Below the pieces are notes generated by a model. The model did no database searches and was not told the origin of the DNA. It worked only from the letters and a program-made list of their open reading frames with translations. Of a stretch of DNA of 64,000 nt, positions 36,971 through 48,769 are shown piece after piece. The translations under genes were made by a program, and so were the position numbers. This DNA comes from Laburnicola sp. R22_1 (Eukaryota; Ascomycota; Dothideomycetes; Pleosporales; Didymosphaeriaceae). Position 1 is the stretch's first letter; every line of letters starts with the position of its first letter. The stretch covers positions 1,736,001 to 1,800,000 of the forward strand of contig JACONQ010000006.1 of the NCBI GenBank assembly GCA_014281115.1. The letters run 5' to 3'.

Positions 36971-39900
36971 TTATTCTAAGATTAACCTTTTTATTTAGCT
37001 GTAGACAGTAATATAATATTTACTCCTCCCTTAAAACGCTGCCTATAGGCGGTTAAATTAGTAGAAGTTTTACCTTATTAGTTACTAGTTATGCTAGGCG
37101 GTTGCCTAAGGTCTATAAAACTACTAATATAACTCCTTTGCCCATTATAAGTAGGTAAGAGTATATTAGTTTATTAGTTACTAGTTGTGCTAGATAGTTA
37201 TTATACTACCTAAGGTCTACAAGACTACTAATATAACTTCTCTGCCTACTACAAGTTAGTACGGGTGTATTTGTCTATTAGTTACTAGTTATGCTAGGCA
37301 ATTATTATACTATACTGAGGTCTATTTAAGAGGCTACTTTTATACTCCTCTGCTTACTACAAGTTAGTAAGGGTATATTAGTTTATTAGTTACTAGTTAT
37401 ACCAAGCAGTTATTACACTATGCTAAGGTCTATTTAGAAAGACTGCCTTAAAAGTCCTAATATTTTAAACACAAATAATAATTAATAAATAATAACTACT
37501 ACGCTATACTCTATAGAGCTAACTTGCCTAATAACTACCTTTTAGCGCTATTATAGTAAAGGTATAAGGTATAAAGCTAGGGGATTAGAGTTAGCCTATA
37601 AAGATAATATAGAGGTTAAAGTTTTATATATTTTATCTTATACTTTATCTTTTACATAATCTTTTTATAGTTTAAACTATATGCTAGGTTATACACTATA
37701 TAAGACCTATTACCCTAGGTTTATCTACTATACTGTCTCTATAACCCCTACTTTACTTAACACTACTACTACCTACACTATAGTAAGCCACCGTCCTTTA
37801 ATTTAGAAGACTTTTAGAATATTCTCTATATCCTCTCTACCTCTAGATAGTTCTAAGATTAATAATATAGAGGTAAACGTTTGCCTACACCCCACTAATA
37901 ATAGTCTATATAACGCTTACCTTAAAAATATTTTCCTACTTAATCCTACTAGCGAGTTATTATCTATCTAGCGTAGAAAGCAGCTAATAGCTACTCCTTA
38001 GATAACTAGTTACTTTACCCCTAGCCTTATAAAGAAAAAAAGCATTATTAAACTACTAAAAAAGGTCTACTCTAAAGAAATTCTTTATAACATATAGCAT
38101 AATTACTATAGTATTATACTTAAAGTAGACTAGCTAAGTAACAAATTTTTAATAGTAGACCTTAAGTAATTTACGCACTAAAGTAAAGATAAACTTAAAA
38201 CTCCTGTTAGGTATAACGCGTTTATAGAAAAATTTAAGCTAGACTAATTAATTTAGTATAGCTTAGAAATAAAATAGTTACTTGCTACCTATTAGCTTTA
38301 GACTTAATATTGCTTTTCTTAAGGCCTATTTTTAGAAATAGCACTAGATTTAGTAACTAGGGCTATTATAAAGTTTAAAGAAGACTCTAAATAGGAGGTC
38401 CTTATTTAGGCTTTATATAAGCGCGCTAATATATTTAAATAAGCTTTTACTATACTTAAAGTAATAATATCATATACTATAGTATATGTAGTCTTAAAAG
38501 ATTTCTACTTCTAGCTTAAGGTTGCTAAATTAAGTAGCTATTAAATAAGACTTATTTAGCCTTAAGAAAGTTCTCCCCTTTATTAAAGATAGTTATAATC
38601 TATAGCACTACACTTAAGCCCCCTTAAAACCCCCTAGCCTAAAAACACCTAATCTACTATATAGTTTATACTACTCTTAAGTAGCTAAGTAAAGCTTATT
38701 TTGCTTAGCTGCGCCCTAATATGCACTATAATATCCGCCCTAGTTTATAGTACTTACTTTATAATAAGATAACACCCTTTACTACTTTTTAGTTTCTAAA
38801 TATATACAAACTAAGCTTACTAATAGCGCCTAAATAGATATGCTCTAAAGTAGACACGCTTCTATTATCTCTAGTATATCTAAGCTAGAACGCTCTACAA
38901 AGCTACCTAACGTTAATAAGTACTATAGAAAAGGTTAACCTAGCCCTAGTATTAAAGATTAGCTAAAGAATATATATAATAAGATCTGCGTAAACGCAGA
39001 CTATTACTAAGGTAATAATAATAAGAAAGATTAAGATAATTTTATAAAAGCTATTTTTAGCTGCCTTAAAGGCGCGCCTTAAGAGGCAGCGCAAAATTAA
39101 TATTAAATAAATTAAGCCATCTAAGAAGATTATAGACCTAAAGCACTTTTTAAATTTCTGGAAAAGACTTACTATAATTCTTTTACTTTCTAACAGGCAC
39201 GTAAAAAGTTTTATAAGCTTTTCTTCTCTAATAAAATAGATACCTAGATATTTTTATAGGCTTCTAAAAGCCTAGCTAGGAAAGGTAAACTAGACGCAAA
39301 GACCTAGAAGGACAAATTATAACTTAAGTTAACTAGAAGTCTTAAGTTAATACTTTAGAAAGAGATAGAAGACTCTAATATTAACTATATAGTAATTAAA
39401 TACTAGATAACTATAGCTAGCTACACTCTCTGCAATAATAGCATAATAAATCCTTTCTAGACGTATATAAAAACTCCTTCTAAGGTACTACCTTTTAGAT
39501 TAACACCCTATTCTAGACTTACTCCTTCCTTTTTAACTCTCTATAATTAGACTAAAGCATAGTGTATAAAGCATAACGCCTGTTTTAGCTATAGCAAAAA
39601 ACTTAAAGGCCTATACTTACACTACTACCTTAAGATAGCTATATAAGTAAATATAGAAGTAGAGAATAATTTTAATTTAAATAAACTTAGTATTCGCTAC
39701 TACTTTAATTTAGAGGCAGGTAATTTGTGAGATAACAAGGCTTTAAATACGCACTACTAGACTACTTTAATCTAGTAGCTTATATAGAAGCTACTAAACT
39801 AATTAATCTAGATAAACTATAATTTTAACTATAAAATATAAATGCTAAACTAAAATTACTGCCTATAGTCGGTAAGATAATAAGAGTTCCTAAGCTATTT

Positions 39901-41797
39901 AAAAGCCCCTAGCTAGTTATGCTAGTGCAAATTAAATTCTAAGGATTAGCTCTTAGATTATAATCCTTAATAGACACTAGTGCTAGCGCTTATAACCTTA
40001 TTACTTTAAGGTATATAAAGGTAGTATAAAAATAGCTTAAAGCTAAACTCCTCTACTTAAAGACACTAATCCCCCTTAAGAACTTTATAGAGAAGAGAAG
40101 CGCAAAAGTAGACACCTATTTTATAGCCTAGCTTAATATTAATAAATATAGTATTGCTATATAGTTTATTTTCTATAAAATAGGGGACCACAATCTTATT
40201 AGTAGTAGGAATTTTTTTGAGCAAGCTAACTGCCTAGTTAATGCTTAGAACCGCCGCCTTTATTAAAAAGATAATAAGAATCTAACCGTTATTAGCAATC
40301 TTATCCTATTATAGACTTCTCTACTACCTAACCCTTCCTACTAGAACAACACTACCTAATAGAATAGCCTACTTAAAAAGTAGGACTATACCTACTAAAC
40401 AAGTTACTTATTAAAAGCTAACTAGAGTGTCTCTAAGGAGATCTCTATCTAGCTTCCTAGTCCCACTATCTTAGTTATTAGAATATACTTAAAGGCTTAC
40501 TAAAAACTAAGCTATAAGGACGCCTTTAATAAAGATAGTAGTGTTAAGACTATTAAGCTACCTTTCTTAGATAAGAAACTAGTAGATAATAAATTACCTT
40601 TTAGTTATCTTATTTCTACTACCTAAGAAAGCTACTAGTAAGACTAGTCTCTAGAAATTATACAGCAGAATCTAGGTCTTACCTTTAACTCTAGACCTAG
40701 AGACTATAAACTTACTAGTAAAGCTAATCTATAAATTAGTTAGCTCTTACCTATAGAATTAACTATTTAATTAAAACCACCCTAGCTAGAATAATCTAGG
40801 TTAGCACCCTTCTACCCTACTAAATTACTAACCTAAAAGAAGAACTTAGTATTATTTACTATAGTAATAGTCCTAAAGATTATAGCGCCGCCTATTATAA
40901 TAGTGGATTAGAAGACAAAAAGCCTACCTATCATAATAATCTTTCTAATAATAACTCTAAATTTACTAATCTAATTAACTCTAAGTCTAGCTCCCTATAA
41001 AAAGAATACTTAGATAATAAATCTAATAGTAAACTGCTTAATAAACTCTTCTAGAATGCTAATAATAAGGAGCTACCCCCTAACTATTAGTCCTTACTCT
41101 AATCTACTAGTTACTTAACTTATTTTACCCCTAGGAGCACCCTAAGCTACTAAAATAGGTGGCCTAGTTTACTACTAGTTAAGTAGTTTCCTAGCTAGTC
41201 TACTATACATAGGCACTTATTATTTTTAGCGCCCTTGCTCCTAGTAGCTCCTCTACTAGCTATCTTACTACTAATTTAGTAACACCCTAACTAACACGCG
41301 CATATAGGGCACCTATAACTTTTTTTAGCACTTTTATCTTTAGATATTTCTACTACTACTAGCAGCACCGCCTTAATTAAAAACTATATAGTTAGGTTAA
41401 CATATTTTATAATACTTTTTTATAGTACTAGAAAAAATTATATAATATAATTGCGCCTACGCACAACAAACTAACTAGAAAAATTTTAGCTAACTATATT
41501 TTTATATAGTATTAGAGCTAAGAATACACTTTATTAGTAAAATACTAAATACTAAGATATAGTTTCTATTATATTTTTCTACTAATTTACTAATTTACCC
41601 CTAATAACTTTCCTTAATCTCTCTACTAAATAGTAACTAAATTAAAACCTAAGACTACTATTAGAACTATAGGGGCCTATTACCCCTATTACAAGCCTTT
41701 CTAGCCCTAAAATAGTGCTAGTTATATTAAAAATCCGCTAAAATACTTTATTTTTATATACTTTCCTTCCTATTTTTAGACCTTAAAAGGAGGGTTA

Positions 41798-42085
41798 TAT
41801 AATAGTTCTATGCTAGTCTCCTTACTAAGCACACCCTATTACCTTTCTTTTATATCTTATTTCTCCCCATCTGCGCCTTTTCCCTTTCTAAAGATGCCTT
41901 TCTTAGTTAGTGTTAGTGTGTAGCTAGCGTAGGCCTATGCCCTACGCTGCCTTTTATATAAGAAAGGACCCCCTACGTCCCTTTCTTATCTACTATCTTA
42001 GAATAGTATTAATTTAACTAGCTCTTTTTACTATTCTAGCTATTCCTAATAGGTTAGCCCTATAAGACCGTGTACCGCCCTTGCA
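41798..42085 (+). repeat. 3' LTR, 288 bp
   Basis: Same length as the 5' LTR; ends CCCTTGCA followed by AAAAA. Confidence 0.85.
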
Positions 42086-42738
42086 AAAAATAAAGGTCTT
42101 TTATCGTATATTACTATCTAGAGTAATAGCTAACCTAGGCTTATAACCTATAAAAATAGATTATATAATATAGTAGAAGGAATATAAGTAGTATTATAAT
42201 AAGTATAAAATACTTAATAAGATAAATAGTAAGATAACTAACTTAGATACTTTGTCTAACTTAGAGTTTTAACTTATTTATATAAATAAATTTATATAAC
42301 TATATACATACTAGAAAGTTATTAAGTTCTACTTTAGAACACTAATAGTTCTTTATCTAAAATTACGCAATAATATATAATTAATAAGATAAAGAAAATT
42401 CTAAAGTCTAGACTTTCTAGACTATTTATTTTTGTCTAATATATTAAACTAGATAATAAGCTAAAAGGTAAGTAACTACTTATTACACTACTATATAATC
42501 TATAGTATAAACTATAAAATAGATAATAAGTATTACTATAAAATAAAAGGTTAATAAAATAAAATTACTTTTAGCTGTATATTTTTATACTTTAACTTAT
42601 ACTTTTTAATAGTAGTAAGTATATTAGTATTAGATAATTTATTATTACCTAAGTAAATAGTAGAGTATAAAGAAATAGTAATAGAAGATTTATTAGAGAT
42701 AACTTTAATAGAATAGTAGAATAATAGTATATTTAATA
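42086..42738. other. AT-rich degraded DNA, nothing recognised
   Basis: Lies between the LTR element and the second mariner. An ORF of 70 codons on minus (42,551-42,763) is low-complexity Ile/Leu/Lys/Asn and crosses the mariner boundary, so it is not a gene. Confidence 0.6.
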
Positions 42739-45684
42739 CAGTGGGATGCAATAAAAAAGTCACTTAGAAAGTTACCTTTTTAAAAGTCTTATAACTTATT
42801 TAATAAATTAGCTAAAAATATACTAGATTGCTTATTTTAAAGAGAAAGTTTAGCGCGTTTTAACTATTAATAGAGTATTAGCTAACTAAGCATAGGTCTT
42901 GGCATATATAACCTTATATCTAAAGCTTTTTTAACTCTATATTTAGAGCTCTATAACTTTTTAATTAATATTTAATTTTATTTTAAATTTTACCTAGCCT
43001 TTCTAGGTTTAGGATAGATTATGTAAGCAAGTTTTAAAGCTAAGTCTTCTCTCTAACTTTTTTATATTTTAGGTATAAAAATTTAGGATATGCTTATATA
43101 AGTACTAATTATATAATTTCTTAGTAAGCTTTTAGTTTATAATAATATCTTTCTAGATTTAAATTCTTCTCTCTTAAATCCTTAAAATGGCTCCAAAATT
43201 CACCGCACTTAAATCTAACATTCTTCTTCTTTTAAAGGCTAAAACGCCTAATTCTACTATTACTACTACTTTAAATAAACCCTTAAAAAGTATAAAGAAT
43301 ACTATTTATCGTATTAAAGAGAAGGAAAAGAAGAATTATAATATAGAAAGAGTTAGTAAAGGAAGAGTTTCTAAGATAATCTCTAGGGCTAAAAGAGTTA
43401 GTAAAGAAAGGGTTTCTAAGATAACCTCTAGGGCTAAAAGAGTTATTAATAGGGATTTAATTGAAAGCCCTAAGAAAGAAAATAAAAGATTTTATTAGAA
43501 AATAATCTAGGAGTAGCTAAAAGAACTTTACAGTACTTCTTAAAAGAGGAGGGTTATTTTTTTAATAAGGCTACTAAAAAGCCTTTATTAAATAAATAAA
43601 AAGCTAATAATAGATTATTATTTGCTAAAGAAAGAGTTAAAAATATAGAAAATATAGACTTTTCTAAAGTTATATTTTCTAATGAGTTAGCAATACAAAG
43701 GGGGCATGGTAGTAGGAGTAAATACTATTAAAAGAAAGAAAATAGTAAAGTTGGGAAAGAAATAGTTTTTACTAAAAATTCTAGTAAGTATTTTAAAATT
43801 CTACCTAACTTAGAAAAAGCTTCTTTTTTCTCTATCGTTTTATAATTATATTTTTTAATAACTATTATACTAATTTAATAATAGTCCGCGATATTACTAT
43901 TGAAATCTGGAAAGCGATTTGGATAGGCGGTAGATCTAGATTAGAGTTTATTAAAACTCCTAATTAGTCTACTAGCTTTACTAATAAGGATTATTTAAAT
44001 AAAATCCTTATACCTATAGTTAAACCTATAGTTAAAAGGGGTAAGTCCTTATATACCCTTTATACCTCTTTTTAATTTTTAATATAATATATATTACTAT
44101 ATATTATATTTTAAATGACTTATAAGGTTTTATATATTAATACTAGTCTAGGGTGATAATTTTAACAAGATAACGCCAAAATCTATAAAACTACATTAGT
44201 TTTGGATTTCTTTGAAAAAGAGAAAATTAATCTCTTTCACTCCCCCCCCCCCCTATAGTCCCGATCTTGCCCCTATTGAAAACGTCTGGAGTCTATTAAA
44301 ATATAGACTAAATAAGAGATATAATACTACTTTAGGGGTAGGTAAAAGTGAGGCTAGTATTGAGACTTTTAACGAGCCTATACTAGAGAGATGGGCTTTA
44401 ATTCCCCAAAAGGATATAGATAATTGTATATTATCTTTACCTGGGCGTTATAACGCTGTTATAGAGGCTAAGGGGTATTATACTAAGTATTAGTAATATA
44501 TTATATATTACTTTATTACTATTTTATTACTATTTAATATTATTACTAAACTATTAAATACTAACTAATATAGATAATAACCCTATAATATAAAACCATA
44601 GAACTATTTTATAGAACTAAATCTATACTATACTAAGATAATAACTATTTCTATGAATTAATCAAAAAGTTGTATTACTCTAAACTTAGAGATTTTTCTT
44701 ATCTCTATTTTACTTCTAAATTATATTCACTAATAGCTAAATAAGTATAAACTAGAACTATAACTTTATAGGCCTTAATACTCTAGTTAAAACTAAATTT
44801 CCCTTATTATAATTGGCCTTATAATAAAGAATATATTTAAGTTTAAAAATGTAGACCTTTTTATACTAGTAGACTTAGTCTTTTTCTAGAGGTCTTTTTA
44901 CATATAGTTTTATAAATACTATATATATACTATAAAGAGTACTCGTAACCTATAATAATAGTATTAGTAATATTAATCTATAATCTGTAATCTATAAAGT
45001 AATAGACGCTTTAGCCTAATTAAAAAAAAGTAAAGTTTATTTACTTAATTATATAAGCTATACTATATATATAAATATAGTTTCATATATATATATATAT
45101 ACTCCATTATATAGTTAGAGTAATCCTATAATATTATATTAGTAATAAGTATTGGTAATGCTAATACTATAGACTTTTTAATATTAATTTTAGTGCACCT
45201 ATAATAAATAGTTTAATAGAATAATAATATTTATATAAAATCTATATATATATAATCTAGTGCCTATACATAAGCTAAAATATACTATTTATAATATTAA
45301 ATATTACTTAATTACTAGTTTCTTAGTAGATTACTAAAATTCCTTAAATCTAAGATAATTAAAAATAGTAGGAGTAAATCTCTACTAACAATTCATAGAC
45401 AGATTAGGAAAGGGTATATTATACTATATATAAGTATTAGCTAATTTTGGATCTTAGATAAAAAGTTATATTCTTCTAAAATTAGAGTTTTTTTACCCCT
45501 ATTTTACACCTACATTACTTTTACCCTAGACTGACTAAGCACTTACTAATAGCCTAGGTATAATCTTCTAAACGTTCTTTTTAAAATAATATATTTGTTA
45601 TATTTTTAGCTAATCTAATAAGGGAACTATAAGACTTTAGAGAAGGTAACTTTTTACGTGACTTTTTTTTATTGCACCCCACTG
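42739..45684 (+). mobile_element. Tc1/mariner-like DNA transposon, copy 2 of a related family (2,946 bp)
   Basis: TIRs CAGTGGGATGCAATAAAA (left) and the inverse of ATTGCACCCCACTG (right end 45,684), with TA at 42,737-42,738 and 45,685-45,686. It shares internal layout and intron positions with the 18,089 element but has different TIR sequence and about 0.8 kb more, mostly downstream of the transposase. Confidence 0.9.
43187..44493 (+). pseudogene. Tc1/mariner transposase, broken
   Basis: ATG at 43,187 opens 103 codons of a basic N-terminal DNA-binding region that includes a direct duplication of about 48 bp (SRAKRVSKERVSKIT twice, 43,349-43,445). The first catalytic Asp is changed to Asn (FSNEL, about 43,678). 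The DNAK block with the second Asp (about 44,165) and PYSPDLAPIENVW with the Glu (about 44,253-44,290) are kept. The last ORF (44,212-44,493) ends naturally. Intron donors GTAAGT occur at about 43,784 and 44,041, as in the other copy. A C8+ run precedes the SPDL block and may be a frameshift site. Confidence 0.88.
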
Positions 45685-45730
45685 TATATATTATCTTTAT
45701 TCTACTTATGAAAAATAGCATAAACTTATT

Positions 45731-45830
45731 TTACTCTTTTAGTTACTTAGTAGAGGGCTCTACTGTTTGTTATATTATTTTAGATAAAAGCCTTTATTAT
45801 TCTACTTCTCGGTACATAATTTAATACTAT
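45731..45830 (-). mobile_element. Family A fragment, 100 bp, probable 11-bp TSD
   Basis: Flanks ATAAACTTATT (45,720-45,730) and ATATACTTATT (45,831-45,841), one mismatch. Fixed terminus on the right. Confidence 0.65.
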
Positions 45831-45875
45831 ATATACTTATTAATATATTAAATTATATTATTTACATATTATTTA

Positions 45876-45924
45876 AGATAAAAGCCTTTGTCGTTCTACC
45901 CCTAGGTAGATAATTTAACAACAC
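45876..45924 (-). mobile_element. Family A fragment, 49 bp, the shortest copy
   Basis: ACATATTATTTA flanks it on both sides (45,864-45,875 and 45,925-45,936). The left flank also resembles the next part of family A, so the exact truncation point is ambiguous. It keeps the sequence GTCGTTCTACCCCTAGGTAG. Confidence 0.65.
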
Positions 45925-46064
45925 ACATATTATTTATAATAATTAGAATAGTAAAAAAAAAGCTTATAGTGTTACTATACTAAAGTTTTATTTCTTTCTT
46001 AAAGTTATAACTATAGTCTTGTTATATAAACTTTTACTCATAGAAGTCTATATACTAAAGTTTA

Positions 46065-46210
46065 CTTAAGCTTACTTACTAAGTTTAAATACACTTTTTT
46101 ATAATTATCTTTTACACTCTTTTTAATTACTAAGTAGAAAGCTCTACTTTTTTATTATATTATTTAAGATAAAAGCCTTTATTTTCTTACTTCTGGGTAC
46201 TTAATTTAAC
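46065..46210 (-). mobile_element. Family A fragment
   Basis: Matches family A from the AAGTTTAAATACAC block to the fixed terminus. Boundaries approximate; TSD not found. Confidence 0.6.
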
Positions 46211-46311
46211 AATATATATATATTTTAATACAATAGGAATTTAGCTTTAAAAGTTAAGAAGAAAGGAATTCTATATATAAAAAAGTACTATTTTATAAAT
46301 TTATAAGCTAT

Positions 46312-46410
46312 TTTCTTTTATTTATAAAATAAAAAGCTTTGCTTTTTTATTATATTATTTCAGATAAAAGTCTTTATTATATTACCCCTAGATAGATTAG
46401 TTTAATAAAC
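46312..46410 (-). mobile_element. Family A fragment, 99 bp, 10-bp TSD
   Basis: TATAAGCTAT at 46,302-46,311 and 46,411-46,420. It lies about 50 bp from the edge of the AT block. Confidence 0.75.
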
Positions 46411-46439
46411 TATAAGCTATATAATAATATAGTAATAAT

Positions 46440-47640
46440 ATTAATCTTAGGTAGTAGAGGGCGAAGCTCAGAGGGGTGCTAGGAAATCCCCCGATTTTTG
46501 AATATAGCAGGTGCACTTGCCTGGAATATATGCTGCGCATGATTAAGCGAGGCTGGATTCCCTCCAACTTGACTCCAACAGTGACCCCTTGTCGTTAACG
46601 ACACAACGGCAGAGTGCTATTTCTATTGTTGTTAACCCTCCGTTTTGTGAAACATAGTTATCTCGAGGCCTGATAAGCCCTATGTCTTCCCTCTTCAGTC
46701 AGCGTCACTTCATCTACGTCTTATCCCCGCTATGCCGATTTGGAGGGAAAGGAGCAAGTGCCTATCAAACATAAATCAACAGTTCACAGGAGCTAAAAGC
46801 TGTTTCATATCTTGTTAGCAAAGTGGTTAGATTGTGATCGGTCGTCAGATGTTGATGCATCCACTCCAGTAACGCCAGCTCCTTCAATCAACCCACAAAA
46901 CTGCTTCCACCTCATCTCGTAAATACTATTCATCCCGTAAGATTTGAGTTTCTAAAGTAGCACAGAGTCCTTCGGTAAACTTACTCTTGGCGCGCCCGCG
47001 ACTGCCATCAGCGCATCAGTCGGCCATCACTTCTCGCAGACACCCACGTTCCCAGTTACGACCGCGCGAACTACATGTTCTACAGTTAGCTCCATGTCAT
47101 GAATATTTGAAGCCACGCCTCAGTATCTTGGATGGTCAACGAAGGTGACAGCCCTCGATGTTTCGCTCCCCCGATGACGCATACCTAGGTACCTCCCGCC
47201 CGTGCCCCATCCGCGTATGACTGTCGCGATCGTTGACTCACACGGCTGTACAGTCTCACCTGATGATTCCGATACAATGCAACGAGCATCAGAGCCCGCC
47301 GGCGAACTTGTAAGGAGTCAAGCGCATATCATGGCCCGTGGCAGCCGGCAGCCAGCAGCCGGCAGCATAGTGACGAACGGACACTGCTCAGGCCTACCAA
47401 CGGCCATTCTACTATCACGACCACCGAGGATAAGCTCATGGACGGACTTGATACTCCTCACGTATGCTGAGCGAGCTCAGTTCCTACTCCACCTTGAGAC
47501 TCCCATCCTCGTATCGAGGGGTAGGACTGTGCAGCTCCACGTGGGAGGGAGGGAGTCATATACCTACGATGAGTCTTGCATTGCAGGAGTCATATTCAAT
47601 GACTCTTAGCTTCTGGCGAGCTGAGCTGAGCTTGGCCTGG
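46440..47640. other. Isochore edge and 1.2 kb of GC-balanced DNA without recognised gene
   Basis: Composition changes sharply near 46,455. An ORF of 135 codons at 47,202-47,609 (+) has no recognisable domain and sits upstream of a TATA box. I regard this stretch as promoter-side intergenic DNA. Confidence 0.6.
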
Positions 47641-47642
47641 GG

Positions 47643-47649
47643 TATAAAA
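47643..47649 (+). promoter_or_regulatory. TATA box of the 47,777 gene
   Basis: TATAAAA lies 134 bp upstream of the chosen ATG. The in-frame ATG at 47,663 is only 14 bp after it and would be upstream of or at the transcription start, which favours the start at 47,777. Confidence 0.5.
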
Positions 47650-47776
47650 CCACGGCTGCTGCATGCGAAACATCACCCATCCACGACAACATCCTCAACT
47701 ACAACGAAGCCCCAAAAACCGTCAGAATTTCCACACAGAAACCTTGTTGCTTGATTTACTTCTTCAAGAACCAGGA

Positions 47777-48769
47777 ATGTCCGACCAGTCAGAAATGGAC
47801 CCACTCCCTCAATTCCATGTAGACCGAGTTGGTGGCCTACATATTGCCCTTTCGGGGTCACAAGATGAGGTGGGGAAGAACACTGTCATCTACCATTCTG
47901 ATCAGAAGATTAATCGACAACTTCACATTCCAAGTTATCAAGACTTTGATTTCAAAGAGCGAGATGCCCACGAGCTCAAGACTGGATGGGACAAAGCAAA
48001 AAGCACCTGTGACTACTATAGACATGTAAAGAGGTATACGGAGCCCTTAAACATGACCGACTTTGTGGATCACATCCTTGGGACCCGTACACCGGTCAGG
48101 AGCATTATGAGCTTTGGTCTCCGATTGGAAGATGACCCTACTCTCACTCACTTCGAAATGGTCCAACACGAGATTTTCGGATACATTGTTCGACTTCTTA
48201 TGGAGCGAGCTCATGCAGTTAGGAAGTCCTATCCGACGCAGTTTGAGGTCTTCAACCATGGGCAACTCGACATCTGGATGCAAGATGCGGAAAAAATACC
48301 GGCCAATGCCATCACTATCCCTATCCCGGGAGGACAACAACCGCACCAATTCTATTATCAGGAGCCAAGAAAGAGAAATTCTCTCGGACAAAGAGACACG
48401 GCATTTGAATTCAGTAAAGGACATTGCCTGGACACTTACGGCACCGATATCATCAATGAGAACTCTCTGGTAATCATGCTCAATCGCCAAAACCCTTGGC
48501 GCCAACTTTTGGGCAGAACTCTAGAAGGGACCGGCAAATTGCCTCTTGCTGTCTTGTGTGCACCGCACCGAGTGAACAATTGGCCCAGGGATGCTTCATC
48601 CCCTGTCCTAGAAGGAATTCTCAACGAACAGAATTATACAACGCATTTGGTTCTACACAGCACTAAATGTGCAAATGAACTTGGCTCGAAGGGAGGGATC
48701 AGAATTCCGATTGTAGGGCCGCTCAACATCTACATACGGAAACCGCTCTTACCACTACCGGCTGCCTAA
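47777..48769 (+). CDS. Unrecognised intronless fungal protein, 330 aa
   Basis: One uninterrupted frame from MSDQSEMDPLP to a TAA at 48,767-48,769. I do not recognise a domain. It is hydrophilic, with balanced charge and no signal peptide or membrane segment, so a soluble intracellular protein is likely. Visible features are a segment rich in aromatic and acidic residues (SYQDFDFKERDAHELKTGWD, about residues 54-73) and a HEIFGYIVRLLMERAHAV helix-like stretch (about 132-149). The frame remains open 38 codons upstream to an ATG at 47,663. The codon composition and GC content are normal for the GC block, which argues against a chance ORF. It is the first gene next to the AT block, a location where lineage-specific genes are common in such genomes. 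Overlapping reverse ORFs (for example 48,047-48,505) are shadows. Confidence 0.7.
   Translation: MSDQSEMDPLPQFHVDRVGGLHIALSGSQDEVGKNTVIYHSDQKINRQLHIPSYQDFDFKERDAHELKTGWDKAKSTCDYYRHVKRYTEPLNMTDFVDHILGTRTPVRSIMSFGLRLEDDPTLTHFEMVQHEIFGYIVRLLMERAHAVRKSYPTQFEVFNHGQLDIWMQDAEKIPANAITIPIPGGQQPHQFYYQEPRKRNSLGQRDTAFEFSKGHCLDTYGTDIINENSLVIMLNRQNPWRQLLGRTLEGTGKLPLAVLCAPHRVNNWPRDASSPVLEGILNEQNYTTHLVLHSTKCANELGSKGGIRIPIVGPLNIYIRKPLLPLPAA

Larger units (their letters stand above)
36683..42085 (+). mobile_element. LTR retrotransposon with Gag/protease traces and no visible RT (5,403 bp)
   Basis: Two direct 288-bp LTRs (36,683-36,970 and 41,798-42,085) bound 4,827 bp. The 5-bp duplication AAAAA flanks both ends. 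A purine tract AAAAGGAGGG precedes the 3' LTR. At 39,967-39,996 the + strand reads LIDTSASAYNLI, a retropepsin-like DTGAS motif with Gly changed to Ser (GGT to AGT). About 400 bp upstream (39,560-39,620) a Cys/His-containing stretch (CIKHNACFS) resembles a damaged zinc knuckle. I found no RT, RNase H or integrase block downstream of the protease (40,020-41,790), so it may be a non-autonomous Gag-protease element. Confidence 0.8.

Noticed and set aside
47202..47609. ORF of 135 codons on +
   Set aside because: No domain, low-complexity runs (repeated CAGCCGGCAG type), located upstream of a TATA box of the next gene; probably chance.
48047..48505. ORF of 152 codons on - inside the 330-aa gene
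   Set aside because: Antisense shadow of the longer, better-supported frame.
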